Assembly (NCBI GenBank): GCA_011503125.2
Contig: WWBZ02000033.1
Span: 2,294,001 to 2,358,000, forward strand
Source of the DNA: Botryosphaeria dothidea
Taxonomy: Eukaryota; Ascomycota; Dothideomycetes; Botryosphaeriales; Botryosphaeriaceae
Length of the DNA stretch: 64,000 nt
Direction of reading: 5' to 3'
The translations under genes and the position numbers were made by a program. This document shows positions 10,520 through 20,790 of this stretch, in pieces. Under the pieces are notes generated by a model. It saw nothing but the letters and a program-made list of their open reading frames with translations. It was not told where the DNA came from and searched no databases. Within the stretch, counting starts at the first letter, position 1; every line of letters starts with the position of its first letter.

Positions 10520-11401
10520 TCAATCATCTTCATCTGATGAATACGCTCCGAGACCCAATGCCACGGGCGTTGCTTTGAGCTTCTGGGTTTGAGTGCCTTT
10601 TCCGTTTGCTGAGCCAGCCACATCGATTTCTGCTTTGGGACGGGGAGAAACCGTCTTAGCGACGACCTCCGCAGTGGGCTCTTGTGAGGTTGCCTTTGGC
10701 GTAGTCGAGTTCGCGGCTTGGGTATGAGTGTCGTCTGGACTTCCGCTGTGAGCCTTGGAGCCGGGCTCGGGTGCGGCCTTCTCGCCAGTAGAGGACTTTC
10801 TGCGAATCTTGATACCCATAAGACTTTCCTTGTCTTTACCCTTCTTGCGCTTCCGGCCAGCAGAGACCCAATGCTCCTCCTCAGCCGTTGTATCTCCCTC
10901 GTTATTTCCGGCGAGGCGAGCGACGCGCTCCGCTTCGTCCTGTTGCCTCCGGAAGGCGTCGAGCTGCTGAGTGGTCTCCTGCTTCAGCGCAGCTTCCTTC
11001 GCGCGGGTTGACTCCAGAACGGAGTCCAAAAATTCTGCCTCATCTTCATCGAGGGCTCGGAATTGGTTCTTGAGCTTGATAGACTGCGCATGGGGTGATT
11101 AGCGCTGGGCGCGAGCGGGGAATGCGACGACGGATAATACCTCTTCAAAGGCCTCCTGCTTCTTTGCTGCGGTCAGACAAGACCTGTCATGTTAGCCATT
11201 CTGGCAAAGCAAGAGAGCGGGAGAGAGGTATTTACCCTTGTTTGCCTGTAGCACCTCATACAGGCTCTTGCCGTCGTTCTGCTTGCCCTCCTCAGCCTTG
11301 CGGCGGCGCTCGGCCTCGAGGTCCTGCTGGGCCTTCAGCCAGCCGTCATCGCGCTCAATTGGCTGGTCGTTGGTGCCGCCGGACACAAAGCCACTGGACA
11401 T
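10520..11401 (-). CDS. Fyv6/FAM192A (NIP30) N-terminal domain protein
   Basis: Three exons: 11236-11401, a 26-nt exon 11141-11166, and 10520-11083; 251 aa. The first residues MSSGFVSGG and the block DGKSLYEVLQANK, followed across two introns by AKKQEAFEE and LKNQFRALDEDEAEFLDSVL, are the hallmark of the FAM192A/Fyv6 N-terminal domain. The rest is charged and disordered (KRKKGKDK, then Ser/Thr/Pro-rich) and ends in the acidic motif YSSDEDD. Yeast Fyv6 is a spliceosomal second-step factor; human PSME3IP1/FAM192A binds the PA28-gamma proteasome activator. The gene is divergent from the aldo/keto reductase gene, with 365 bp between the starts. The family call is strong; which of the two roles applies here is unknown. 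Confidence 0.8.
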
Positions 11402-11766
11402 TTTGGGTGGCGGAGGAATTAGTATCTGGGGCGTCGGCGGATGATGGAGCGCTCGGGTCAATCGATTGCCGCAGGAGGCACGGGCGCGACGACTTCAGCC
11501 GGGCGCGCGCGCGCATTTTCCCGGCACGCGCATGCAGGGAAGGCCGGCAGAAAAGCGGGTCGAGGTGCCGCATGGGCTGGCAGAGTGGCAGGTCCATGCT
11601 CCATCAGCCCCTCCATCCTCCGTCGGAGGTGCCCCGCTGACGACACTGGTGCCCTGAGTTGCGCTCCGGCGGGCGCGCGGTGGGCTGTTGCGACGTGGGC
11701 TGTTGCTGGCCTTATATAACTCCCACTTTTGCCCTCCCAGCTCAATTGCAGCTGCTACTTTCCCGC
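11402..11766. other. Divergent promoter of the Fyv6-like and reductase genes
   Basis: GC-rich 365-bp region between two divergent starts. A TATATAA-like sequence near 11713-11718 (CTTATATAACTCC) lies about 50 bp upstream of the reductase start and could be its TATA box. GC-rich runs of GCGCGC lie at about 11500-11530. Confidence 0.45.
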
Positions 11767-13009
11767 ATGTCCATTCTTGCTACAAAAGTTTCTCTCCGTA
11801 CATCTCTCCGTCCGCTCTCCCACCGTTTCTTCTCCACCTCCCCACGCGCAAACACAATGGCTGGCTCGCTCGACTTCACCAAGCAGACCTTCACCCTCAA
11901 CACGGGGGCTAAGATCCCCGCCGTCGGCCTTGGTACCTGGCAGTCCAAGCCGAACGAGGTCCGCGAGGCCGTGAAGGCTGCTCTGCTGAAGGGCTACCGC
12001 CACATCGACACCGCTCTTGCCTACGGCAACGAGCACGAGGTTGGTCTCGGTATCAAGGACTCTGGCGTCCCGCGCGAGGAGATCTGGATCACCACCAAGC
12101 TCGACAACCCCTGGCACAAGCGCGTCGAAGAGGGCATCACCTCTTCGTTGAAGTCGCTCCAGACCGACTACGTCGATCTCTACCTCATGCACTGGCCTTC
12201 TTCCACCGACCCCACCGACCTGAAGAAGCACTACCCCGACTGGAACTTCGTCAACACCTGGAGGGAGCTCCAGAAGCTGCCCGCTTCTGGCCGCGTGCGC
12301 AACATTGGTATCTCCAACTTCGGTATCAAGAACTTGGAGATTCTCCTCAACGACCCCCAGACCAAGGTAAGTTGATGAAAGAGCCATTGAGCGAGCTGCA
12401 AACACTGCGCTCCTTCGCACCACCGCCTAGTGCATGAGAAAACATCAAGTGATGACTTCGCTTGCTCGTGGAGATGGAGGCGTCTGGCCCTGCAAAATTC
12501 GACACAAACGCACCACATCAAGTAAGGTGACACTAACGTGACTTGTACAGATCATCCCGGCCGTCAACCAGATCGAGCTCCACCCCAACAACCCCTCGCC
12601 CAAGCTCCTCGCCTACCTCAAGGAGAAGGGGATCCACGCCACCGCCTACTCCTGCCTTGGCTCCACCGACTCTCCGCTCTACAAGGACCCCACCGTTGCT
12701 GAGGTCGCTAAGAGCAACAACAAGACCATCCAGCAGGTTCTGTATGTTTACACTCATGACCTCCCCTATCTGTACACAACATCTGTGGACTAAAACTAAC
12801 ATATTCATAGTCTCAAGTGGGGTCTCCAGCGTGGCACCAGCGTCATCCCCAAGTCCGTCTCAGCTCACCGCATTGAGGCCAACTTTGACCTCGATGGCTG
12901 GCAATTGTCCAACGAGGACCTGGAGAAGCTGAGCAACCTGAAGGACCGCTTCAAGGTTTGCGGTGATGCTTGGCTCCCCGTCAAGGTCTTCTTCGGCGAC
13001 GACGAGTAA
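11767..13009 (+). CDS. Aldo/keto reductase with likely mitochondrial presequence
   Basis: Exons 11767-12366, 12551-12741 and 12811-13009 encode 329 aa; introns are 184 and 69 bp. This is a classic AKR barrel: HIDTALAYGNE supplies the catalytic Asp and Tyr, TTKLDN the Lys, and YLMHWP the His; GISNFG and the C-terminal IPKS phosphate-binding motif are present. These enzymes reduce aldehydes and ketones using NADPH. Before the barrel there is a 30-residue Arg/Ser-rich, acid-free leader (RPLSHRFFSTS) typical of mitochondrial import signals. An internal ATG at 11857, in a strong CACAATGG context, begins the usual cytosolic form (MAGSLDF), so both forms may be made. Substrate specificity cannot be read from the sequence. 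Confidence 0.9.
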
Positions 13010-13242
13010 AGGATGCCCACGAGCAATGGCATCGATGAAATAAACTGGGTGGGATATATTCCTTATTTTCTCGAGTTTGGCGGAGCCAGACGGATAGATT
13101 CATACCCGAATATCCTTGGGCTGAGAGATGGCCTTAGGTTCTTTTGATATACCATGATAGATTCTCATGAGAGCATTTCTGAACAATAAAAAAATTTACA
13201 AATCATCTCGCGCCCTCATTTCTTGACGTGATACCTGTAAAA

Positions 13243-14131
13243 TCAGTCCCAGCGCTTATAGTCCGGGAAGTAACGGTCGTGGATCCTCTCTGCATACTCC
13301 ACGACTGTGGGAAGCCCTTTCACCACTTTTTGCGAATCAGGAGCCCTAGGACATGACTGTCAGCATATCATTCCACCGACTAGTTGTTTCGTACACAACT
13401 TACGCAGTACAGACAAGGACAGAGGTGATGAAGGCGAACAAAGCCATATCCGCCTCGGATGGGCTGCTCCCTCCCATCACCCAGAACGGAGCATCCCGAT
13501 CATCCTGCTTCCTCCTCGCGTCTTGCAACAGCGCATCGAACGACTCCCAAATTTGCAACCGGAACGCTGCTATCTCTTCGGGAGACATTCTGCCTGTGCC
13601 TTGGCTGTGCCTTGGCTGTGCAATGTCTGCTTGGTGCCGCGGTGGATGAGCAAGCCAACGATGATACGGACAGGGTAAGGCGCCGTGCGGAGGATGTGGT
13701 CGCGCATGTTGTAGAAGTTGTCATCCTTCAACCACCTCTCATACGACTAGATCATAGTAAATTTCATATCATTGTGGTGGAGGATGGCACAATCATACGT
13801 GGTAGAAGTACAACTTGTCCTCCAGCATTGCGCGAAGGGCAAGGTCGTGGGCGCGCTGGGCGGGCGTGAAGGCGGCATTGATGTCGGCAACCACGCTCTC
13901 TTCGACGAGCTTGTCTACAATGAGGGTGGAGTCGGAGATGGGCTGGGATCCTTCCAGGGTGAGATAGGGGATCTTGCCGCGCGGTGCTGCCTGAGTTGAG
14001 CCTGAGGCAGCTTGATAAGCCACGCCGGCGACGCGCAAGCGCAGCTCGACTTTAGTGACGAAGGGCGACCAGACGTAGTTCCCCGGGTCGTCCCATCCCC
14101 GAAAGAGAACTATCTTTGACGGAGTAGACAT
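13243..14131 (-). pseudogene. Metaxin/GST-like thioredoxin-fold protein, frame broken by 11-bp duplication
   Basis: Exons 13799-14131, 13404-13746 and 13243-13345 have good splice sites (introns 52 and 58 bp). The N-terminal part (MSTPSKIVLFRGWDDPGNYV, then SPFVTKVELRLRVAGVAY and GKIPYLTLEG) is a GST_N-type thioredoxin fold of the fungal Faxc/metaxin-like group; the C-terminal part has the GST_C pattern (SEADMALFAFITSVL). The exons sum to 779 nt, not a multiple of three. The excess is explained by a perfect 11-bp tandem repeat (GTGCCTTGGCT twice, 13596-13617): with one unit the model would be 255 aa, the usual family size. As given, translation shifts frame in the middle and stops shortly after. 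The locus is therefore a recent pseudogene, a polymorphic null allele, or an assembly error. Confidence 0.65.
13596..13617. repeat. 11-bp tandem duplication inside the GST-like gene
   Basis: GTGCCTTGGCT occurs twice head-to-tail, followed by the partial unit GTG. It lies in coding exon 2 of the GST-like gene and changes the reading frame. Replication slippage is the likely origin. Confidence 0.85.
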
Positions 14132-14705
14132 GACGGTTGAGAAGAGCTGTATGAAAAAGAATCAATGCGCCGTGATTTGTCTATCTGGCATAGGCAGCAT
14201 ACAGGTAGACCCTGTGCCGGTGAAAGGTTGCACAAGCGACCTGCTGGCTGCCTGGGCCTATGGCACTTATTTATTTGAACGCTCCCCTGATGGTCAGTCA
14301 GATTTTAGCGGAGGATTCCAACAGTACCGGTAGCTCTGATGTGTTCAGCTGGGCGGCTGTGCCTCAGGTGCTGTGGCGGGGCAGTCAGGCCGCATTGGCC
14401 AGCGGGCGGCGGGCAGCTCGAAAGCGGGACACCGTCAAACGCGATTCACGTCACAGTCATACCGCAGCAGCAATCCTCCCTTGCGCCTTCTTTTGCGCAG
14501 ACCAGGCACGTCACTGCGCGGCCCCAATTCCTCTGGCCCTCTCTCGCGCTTGCTGCCCACCGCTATTCGCTGCCTGATAACACACGCCGCAAGAAAAGAG
14601 TCATCCGAATCGCCCCCGAGCATAAATTCCTCAAGATACCCCGCCGAAGGCCCCAGGCCTCCCACAACTCACACCAACCCCAATACCCCAAAAACCTCCC
14701 TCACA
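14132..14705. other. Divergent region and leader of the tRNA ligase gene
   Basis: A 574-bp region between the GST-like gene and the tRNA ligase gene. The ligase frame stays open upstream to 14373, but those 111 codons are compositionally random and Pro/Ser/Arg-rich, so I read them as leader and promoter. No other feature is seen. Confidence 0.5.
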
Positions 14706-17150
14706 ATGGCGCACAGAGAGAACGCACCCTTCCGGGCACAGAATCACCAGGAGGTCAGAGAGCTGGTGCTGAGTCTGGAGTCGCACTGCGGCAAGGGCAA
14801 GGGCAAGGGCGGCTTCTCCGTGCGGAAGCATGACTTCAAGCTGCCCAACGGCCGCACCGTCCACTCATGGCGCATGCAGGACTGGGACTATAAGAAGCCG
14901 AATCTACCCACCTACGCCCGCGGTCTATTCACCTACAAGAACCTGGCTGGCGACTATGAGATCGCTGTGCGCGGCTACGACAAATTCTTCAACCATGGCG
15001 AGGTCAACAAGACACAGTGGAGGAACGTGGAGAATAATACAAGAGGCCCGTACGAGTTGAGCGTGAAGGAGAATGGCTGTATCATATTCATTTCGGGACT
15101 GGACGACGGCACACTGCTCGTCTGCAGCAAGCATTCGACCGGTGCTCGCGACGATACACCGCTTAGCCATGCTCAGGCTGGTGAGAAGTGGGTGGAGAGA
15201 CATTTGGCGACGGTGGGCAAGACAAAGGAAGACCTTGCACGCGCTTTAAAGCAGATGAACGCAACCGCCGTGGCCGAGCTTTGCGACGACACCTTCGAAG
15301 AGCATGTTCTGGCCTACAACCCCGAGCAGTCCGGCCTATACCTCCACGGAATCAACATCAACGTCCCGGAGTTCGTGACCTACCCCGGCCATCTCGTCGA
15401 CAGGTTCGCGGCGGAATGGGGTATGAAGAAGACCATGTACGTCATGGAGGACAACATTCACAAGGTTAAGGAGTTCTTGGATGGTGTTGCCGAGACTGGT
15501 GCATATGCTGGACGGGAGACTGAAGGTTTCGTTATCCGTTGCCAGGCCCGGGATAGCGATAATGCACCGTGGGAGGACTGGTTCTTCAAGTACAAATTTG
15601 AGGAGCCGTACCTCATGTACCGGCAGTGGCGCGAGTGCACCAAGGCTATCATCGCAGGGAAGCCGGCCAAGATAAAGAAGCACAAGACCATAACAGAGGA
15701 GTATCTTGCATTCGCTCGTCGACAGCTTGCACTCAATCCCAGTCTCGCAAAGGCGTATACGCAGAACCACGGCATTATCAGCTTGCGAGATACTTTCTTG
15801 AAGGAGAGGGGCGTCAAGGGATCTGACATCATCAGGCAGGAGATTGAGGCGGGTGAGGGCTTCGTGGAGTCGAGAGAAGTTACAAAGAATGTAGTTCTCA
15901 TCCCAATTGCTACCATCGGCTGCGGCAAGACCACCGTTGCTCTTGCACTTGCGAAGTTGTTTGGCTGGGGTCATGTCCAGAACGACAACATCGAGGGAAG
16001 GAAAAATCGCCCGCAGAGGTTTGCAGAGGCATGTGCCGCGGTACTACGCACTCGGCCGGCCATGGTCTCGGATAGGAATAATCACCAGCGGAGAGAGCGC
16101 GAGCAGATCATGAGAGACATGCAGCAGCTTGTCGGTCCGGATGTCCGCTTCGTCGCTCTACACTGGGTCCACGACCGCCAGAACTATGACCAGATTCGGA
16201 AGGCGATGCAGGACCGCGTCCTGAGCCGTGGTGACAACCACCAGACCATCCAGGCAAACAGTAAGGGTTCCGCCGAGGTCATCGGTATCATGGACGGCTT
16301 TCTCCAGAGATTTCAACCAGTCAATGCCGATGAGCCTCCGGATGACCTCTTTGACACGGTGGTAAACCTGGATGTCACCGCTTCTTCGCGCGAGAACCTG
16401 GAGACAATCGTTGCCCAGTTGAATTCGGAGTATCCCAAACTTTTTGGTGCCATGCCTACTGCCCAGGACCTCGACAACGCCATTGAAGCCGCCCTCAATG
16501 ACTACAAGCCCGACATCAAGCACGAGCTCAACTTCGGCGGCAACAAGTCAAAGCAGCAGAAACAGCAGAACGGCAACTCAGCGCAGCCGAAGGCTCCCAA
16601 GATCGACTATTTCTGCATTAAACTCCCGAGTGCCCGCATCACCGGTGTCCTGGATGCAATGTTCAAGGACCAGGATTCGATGACCCAGCACTTCTACCGC
16701 CAGTTGCAGGGACTGCGGAGAGTGCAGGCGGAGTTTCACGTTACGCTGATCCACCGCGCGTCGGCCAAGGAGCGTCAGGACCATTGGAAGAACATGCTCG
16801 ACCTGCACACCGCCCGCGCCGCCGCGACCGCCAACCCGACGGATCCGGACCTGGGAACGGCGAAGGTGCAGTTGGAGAGGGTGGTATGGGACAACAGGGT
16901 CATGTGCTTCGTGGTCAGGTTGGTGCCGGAGGGAGAGGGAGAGGAGGCGATGGTGTGGGAGACGGCGAACGATATCGCACACGTGACGGTGGGAACGGCA
17001 AGCAAAGATATCAAGCCGAAGGAGAGCAATGACCTGCTGAAGAGGTGGGTGCAGGAGGGCAGCGGAGAGCAGAATGGTATCAAGGAGCTACTGGTCAAGG
17101 GCCAGGTGATATTCGATGGTGTTGTCAAGGGTGTATTGCAGAGGTTCTGA
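14706..17150 (+). CDS. trl1: Fungal tRNA ligase Trl1
   Basis: Intronless, 814 aa, starting at ATG 14706 (CACAATGGC). It has three domains in order. First, an RNA ligase adenylyltransferase with nucleotidyl-lysine motif K-E-N-G at 121-124 and later EGFVIR. Second, a polynucleotide kinase with P-loop IGCGKTT (near 15914-15934). Third, a 2',3'-cyclic phosphodiesterase with two H-x-T/V motifs (FHVTLIH and IAHVTVG). Trl1 heals and seals tRNA exons after intron removal and joins HAC1-type mRNA in the unfolded protein response. This three-activity protein differs from the animal RtcB ligase. Length and domain order match the fungal family. It converges on the HET gene downstream. Confidence 0.95.
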   Translation: MAHRENAPFRAQNHQEVRELVLSLESHCGKGKGKGGFSVRKHDFKLPNGRTVHSWRMQDWDYKKPNLPTYARGLFTYKNLAGDYEIAVRGYDKFFNHGEVNKTQWRNVENNTRGPYELSVKENGCIIFISGLDDGTLLVCSKHSTGARDDTPLSHAQAGEKWVERHLATVGKTKEDLARALKQMNATAVAELCDDTFEEHVLAYNPEQSGLYLHGININVPEFVTYPGHLVDRFAAEWGMKKTMYVMEDNIHKVKEFLDGVAETGAYAGRETEGFVIRCQARDSDNAPWEDWFFKYKFEEPYLMYRQWRECTKAIIAGKPAKIKKHKTITEEYLAFARRQLALNPSLAKAYTQNHGIISLRDTFLKERGVKGSDIIRQEIEAGEGFVESREVTKNVVLIPIATIGCGKTTVALALAKLFGWGHVQNDNIEGRKNRPQRFAEACAAVLRTRPAMVSDRNNHQRREREQIMRDMQQLVGPDVRFVALHWVHDRQNYDQIRKAMQDRVLSRGDNHQTIQANSKGSAEVIGIMDGFLQRFQPVNADEPPDDLFDTVVNLDVTASSRENLETIVAQLNSEYPKLFGAMPTAQDLDNAIEAALNDYKPDIKHELNFGGNKSKQQKQQNGNSAQPKAPKIDYFCIKLPSARITGVLDAMFKDQDSMTQHFYRQLQGLRRVQAEFHVTLIHRASAKERQDHWKNMLDLHTARAAATANPTDPDLGTAKVQLERVVWDNRVMCFVVRLVPEGEGEEAMVWETANDIAHVTVGTASKDIKPKESNDLLKRWVQEGSGEQNGIKELLVKGQVIFDGVVKGVLQRF

Positions 17151-17623
17151 ACGGAAGATAGTATGGAAAAGGAAGGATGCTTATGATGGAATTACGGTAC
17201 GAAGGGGTTTCACGGCATGGCTAGAGCTTGCATCTGGCGTTCAGTAAGGGAAATTCTCCCCCTATGCATGGCATTGCGATTGTGGGATTGAGATCATAAA
17301 GTTTGGTGAGGAGGGATTCATTGCTTATAGAAAGCATGTGTCAACCATTTCTTTTAAGGGTACATGACTTCTCTACTTCAGAAAGCAATATACCAGAAGC
17401 TTTTTTTCTCATATTATTTGTCCCTAAGCTTCTCAACGCTGGTGGGGGGTTTTTTTTTTTTTTTGCAATAGTACGTCGGGAAGCAGAAGGATGACGCCGA
17501 CACCGCAAATTCTAAAAGACTCAGCCATTTCGCCAGACCTCATACCTTGGAGAAACCAGCGTCACTACTACCAATTCCACACTGCTCTTTCCTACAATCC
17601 TTCCCAACTTATGAACGGGCCGT
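17151..17623. other. Convergent 3' region of tRNA ligase and HET genes
   Basis: A 473-bp convergent intergenic region. It includes a run of about 15 T residues (17450-17464) just after a run of G. No gene is seen. Confidence 0.5.
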
Positions 17624-20600
17624 TTACACGAGCGTGACCTTTCTTATCTGCAGCTTCTTCAACTCACAGATCCTATCATCATGGAAATACAATGCCTCCG
17701 GCCCGTCTATTCTAGGGGATTCTTCCTCGTCCTCGTTCTCGTCCTCGTTTTCTTCATCCTCTGCGTTTCCCCCATCCTTTTCTTGCCCTTTCTTTTCCTC
17801 TACCTCTTCCTTATCTCCCCTCTCTCTGTTCTCCCTGTCATCTTCCTCTTCATCTCTCTCTTTCCTGTCCATATCATCTTCATCCTCCTCCCCATATTCT
17901 TCTCCCTCTTCTGAATCTGCACCAATGTCGTGCATGATACGTTTCCAGTAATCCTCTTCCAACGCCTCATCCGCAATGCCGACCTTATATCTAATTTTTA
18001 ATGCTGTCAATCCGGAGAACCAAATAGTGCCGATGCGTCTGAACTTCGTTGCCCCTTCTACCGGCTTGAGCAGGAGAGCCGAAATCCCCAGGTCCCAGTC
18101 TTCGGCCTTTCTTCCCTCAAAGGTCACAAACAGACAGGCACATTCGAGCCGCGTCTGGTTGTTGTCTTCCGGAGAATCCAGAGAGATCTCAAAGTCTCTT
18201 CCCGAGTCCGGGTGCCAAGATAGCCCGACTTTGCGTTCCCGCGGTTTGCATTCACCGTCTCCATCGTCGCTGTCGTTTACCTTCAAAGCGTAGTTGTGTC
18301 GCATTGACACGATGTCTGGCGTGTACATCGATTTTGCGACACTCGTACCTGTGTACGTAACCACGATGCTGCGGACGTACCCTGACAGTGTTATGGAAGC
18401 GTCAGAGGGAAATGGACCGAATGCATCACGGAGGCCGTTGATGTGTGGCTCGTCAGCCTCGATGGCGACGAGAGGCATTTGTGACCAGCGACCACGGAGC
18501 TTCATGGACCTGCCGACAGATAACCAGGACCAGGATGGGGCTATGTAGGAGGCACCGCGCCCACATGTTGTGGTTGACTCTACCTCTTTCCCTGCGGACA
18601 CTTGAAGGTCTGTTCCTTCCTGAGGAGTCAGACCCTCTCTTTGCTCAATCTGTCCTTCATCACCGTTCTGCGCGAGGACCCCCTCTTTTTCAAGTCGCGG
18701 CGGCTCTTTCTCCAGAGGCATTTTGGACCTGTTCAAGGTATTCGCGAAATATTCGGACATCTCCTCAGCATCCTCCTTGGCGACAGCGAATGGCAGGTCC
18801 GAGAATTCTCCAATCTCTCCATCTGGATATCTGTCCACCTTCCACATCAACGCCAGCGGCAACGTCCGCTCCCATAAACCCGCCACATAGCCCTCTCCGG
18901 GAAGCATTGCCCCAAACTCTTCCGCCAAGCTCGACAGGATTATGGGCATATCGCTCGGCTCGGTCAACCACTTCTCCGCAAACCCCTCACAGACTTCGTT
19001 CCACGTCTGATACACGACCTCTGGTCCTTTTTCCACAGCGCTTTTCAGGTCGCGGGCCTGCCACTTCGCATTGTCCTTGAAGATGCGCCGGAAAGGCACA
19101 CCGCCGGCGAACTTCTCGGAAGCGAGAGATTCCACAGGCGTCCTGCCACAGCATTCCCACACGACTTCCTTCTCGGTGAAGTGCAGAATACGTCGGGCTA
19201 GCTGTCTCTCGCGGTGGATCCAAGCGCGTGAGAAAGAGGAGGCCCGATTCGCCCAGCCGAAAGCGTCTGTCTCGTAATCAGACATCCACCACGAGCGCTC
19301 GATCTTCTCGTGGGCGTCTTCCTGCCAGCCCGGCAATGTGGTGATGTTCGGAATGCTCATGGCGTGCAATTTGATAGGGATGACGTCCAGGGGGTTTCTG
19401 TCCGTGAAGAGACCACCACGGGCATCGGCGGAGCGGTCCGCGGATATGTTTAGGAGGGCGTGTCTGTAGGTCTGCGCCATGAGGGAGGCCTCGCGGAGCC
19501 AGTCGGATGGTGAGTCTTGTATGATGCAGAGGGAGTCGATCCAGAGCCATTTCACTATCCTGAGCTCAGCACTGGAACTTGATAGGAGATCAGAGTAGAC
19601 ATACCGTCAAACCAGTTGGCAACCTCGAGAGCATCTCGAAAGGTCTGGGGCAGATCTTTGACACCGATGCCTTCTTGCTGCCGCTCGTCCAGATTCGCTT
19701 CCTTCAGTACCGGAAGCTCTTTCGCACCCCACTCTCCCCAGCAGTGGCTCAGCGTTATGTACCGTTCTCTTTGCGCGTCAACTGGGCATACCAGTCTGAG
19801 TTTTGAAGTCTCCTTCGCGTACTGGACATCCAGCACTCGCGTAGGGATGCTCGACCCCACAGCGAAGGAATTGCACTCGTCGTGCGCTTCGCCGTCATTT
19901 TCAACGCATCTTGCCAGCCAGCCTTTTGCCATCTGCTTCGTGCTCTTTGAATCTGTGCGCCCTGTTACATGCTTTTCCTGGCCCTCCTCCCCGCCTACTG
20001 GTCTCGGCATCAGGTGCTCATCCAGTGCTTCCTCATCCCACAACTGCATCCGGTAGTACGTGTAGTAATTGTTCCTCCCCCTCGGCTTTCGCAAGTCATA
20101 CCAAATAAAGTACAACACGTGTTCCTTCTCGTCCTTACCCTTCCACGCCCAGCACATCTCCAGCCTCCTCGTCTCGAGATTGGCAAGTTCCCGCATAGCC
20201 ACCACCGGGTTTCCTCTCAACCTCTGCCGCAGCCGCGCGCAGATAGTGCAGTGGGTCGCGCTCACCAGCAGCGACACCAGGTTCCAATGGTGCACCACAG
20301 CCTGCGGCATCTTCTTTTTCTTCCTCCTCGCACCATCCACGCCTTCCTTGCCCTCGTCCTCACCGTCCTCATACCCAAACGACTCCCGATCCCCCCTCAA
20401 CCACCCCGCGTAATAATTCAGCGCGTCCCGACACGCCCAGCAGACCTCATGCCCAAACCCGAACACCAGCCACTCCGGCGGGCCCCCCGGCAGCACGTCC
20501 CTCGCCTCCATCACCAAACGCCTGCCCTCCACGATCTCGTACGCGGACCCTCCCGCGCCGGCCGCGCGCACGGCGTGCGGGGCCGCGGGGATGACGATGT

Positions 20601-20790
20601 GCGCGTCGGCGGGGTCCTGCCGGGTGGCGGTGCGGTTGTCGTGGAGCATGATGACGTCGACGTCGTGCTGCACCATGGCGGCGTCGGTTTCGGCGTGCAT
20701 CTGCTCGACCAAGGCGCGCTCGTGGGAGGGGAAGTTGGTGGGGAAGTTGGAGGGGTCCATGGCTTGGACGAGGTTGGCGAGGGAGGCCAT
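17624..20790 (-). CDS. HET-domain (heterokaryon incompatibility) protein with acidic tail
   Basis: Two exons, 19605-20790 and 17624-19554, split by a 50-bp intron (GTATGT donor, GATAG acceptor), encode 1038 aa. The HET domain spans about residues 343-460: YITLSHCWG, then LPQTFRDALEVANWF, then across the intron WLWIDSLCI and the block with HALLNISADRS and GLF. HET domains mediate vegetative incompatibility and can trigger cell death in filamentous ascomycetes; some have TIR-like features. The N-terminal ~340 residues include CxxC-type pairs (VCWAC, CTIC), which could bind metal. The C-terminus holds an almost uninterrupted Glu/Asp tract of about 80 residues (17710-17930), followed by the final segment ending KVTLV. 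The trigger and partner are unknown. Confidence 0.9.

Noticed and set aside
14373..14705. 111-codon N-terminal extension of the tRNA ligase
   Set aside because: Composition is random and the ATG at 14706 has good context and matches the family start.
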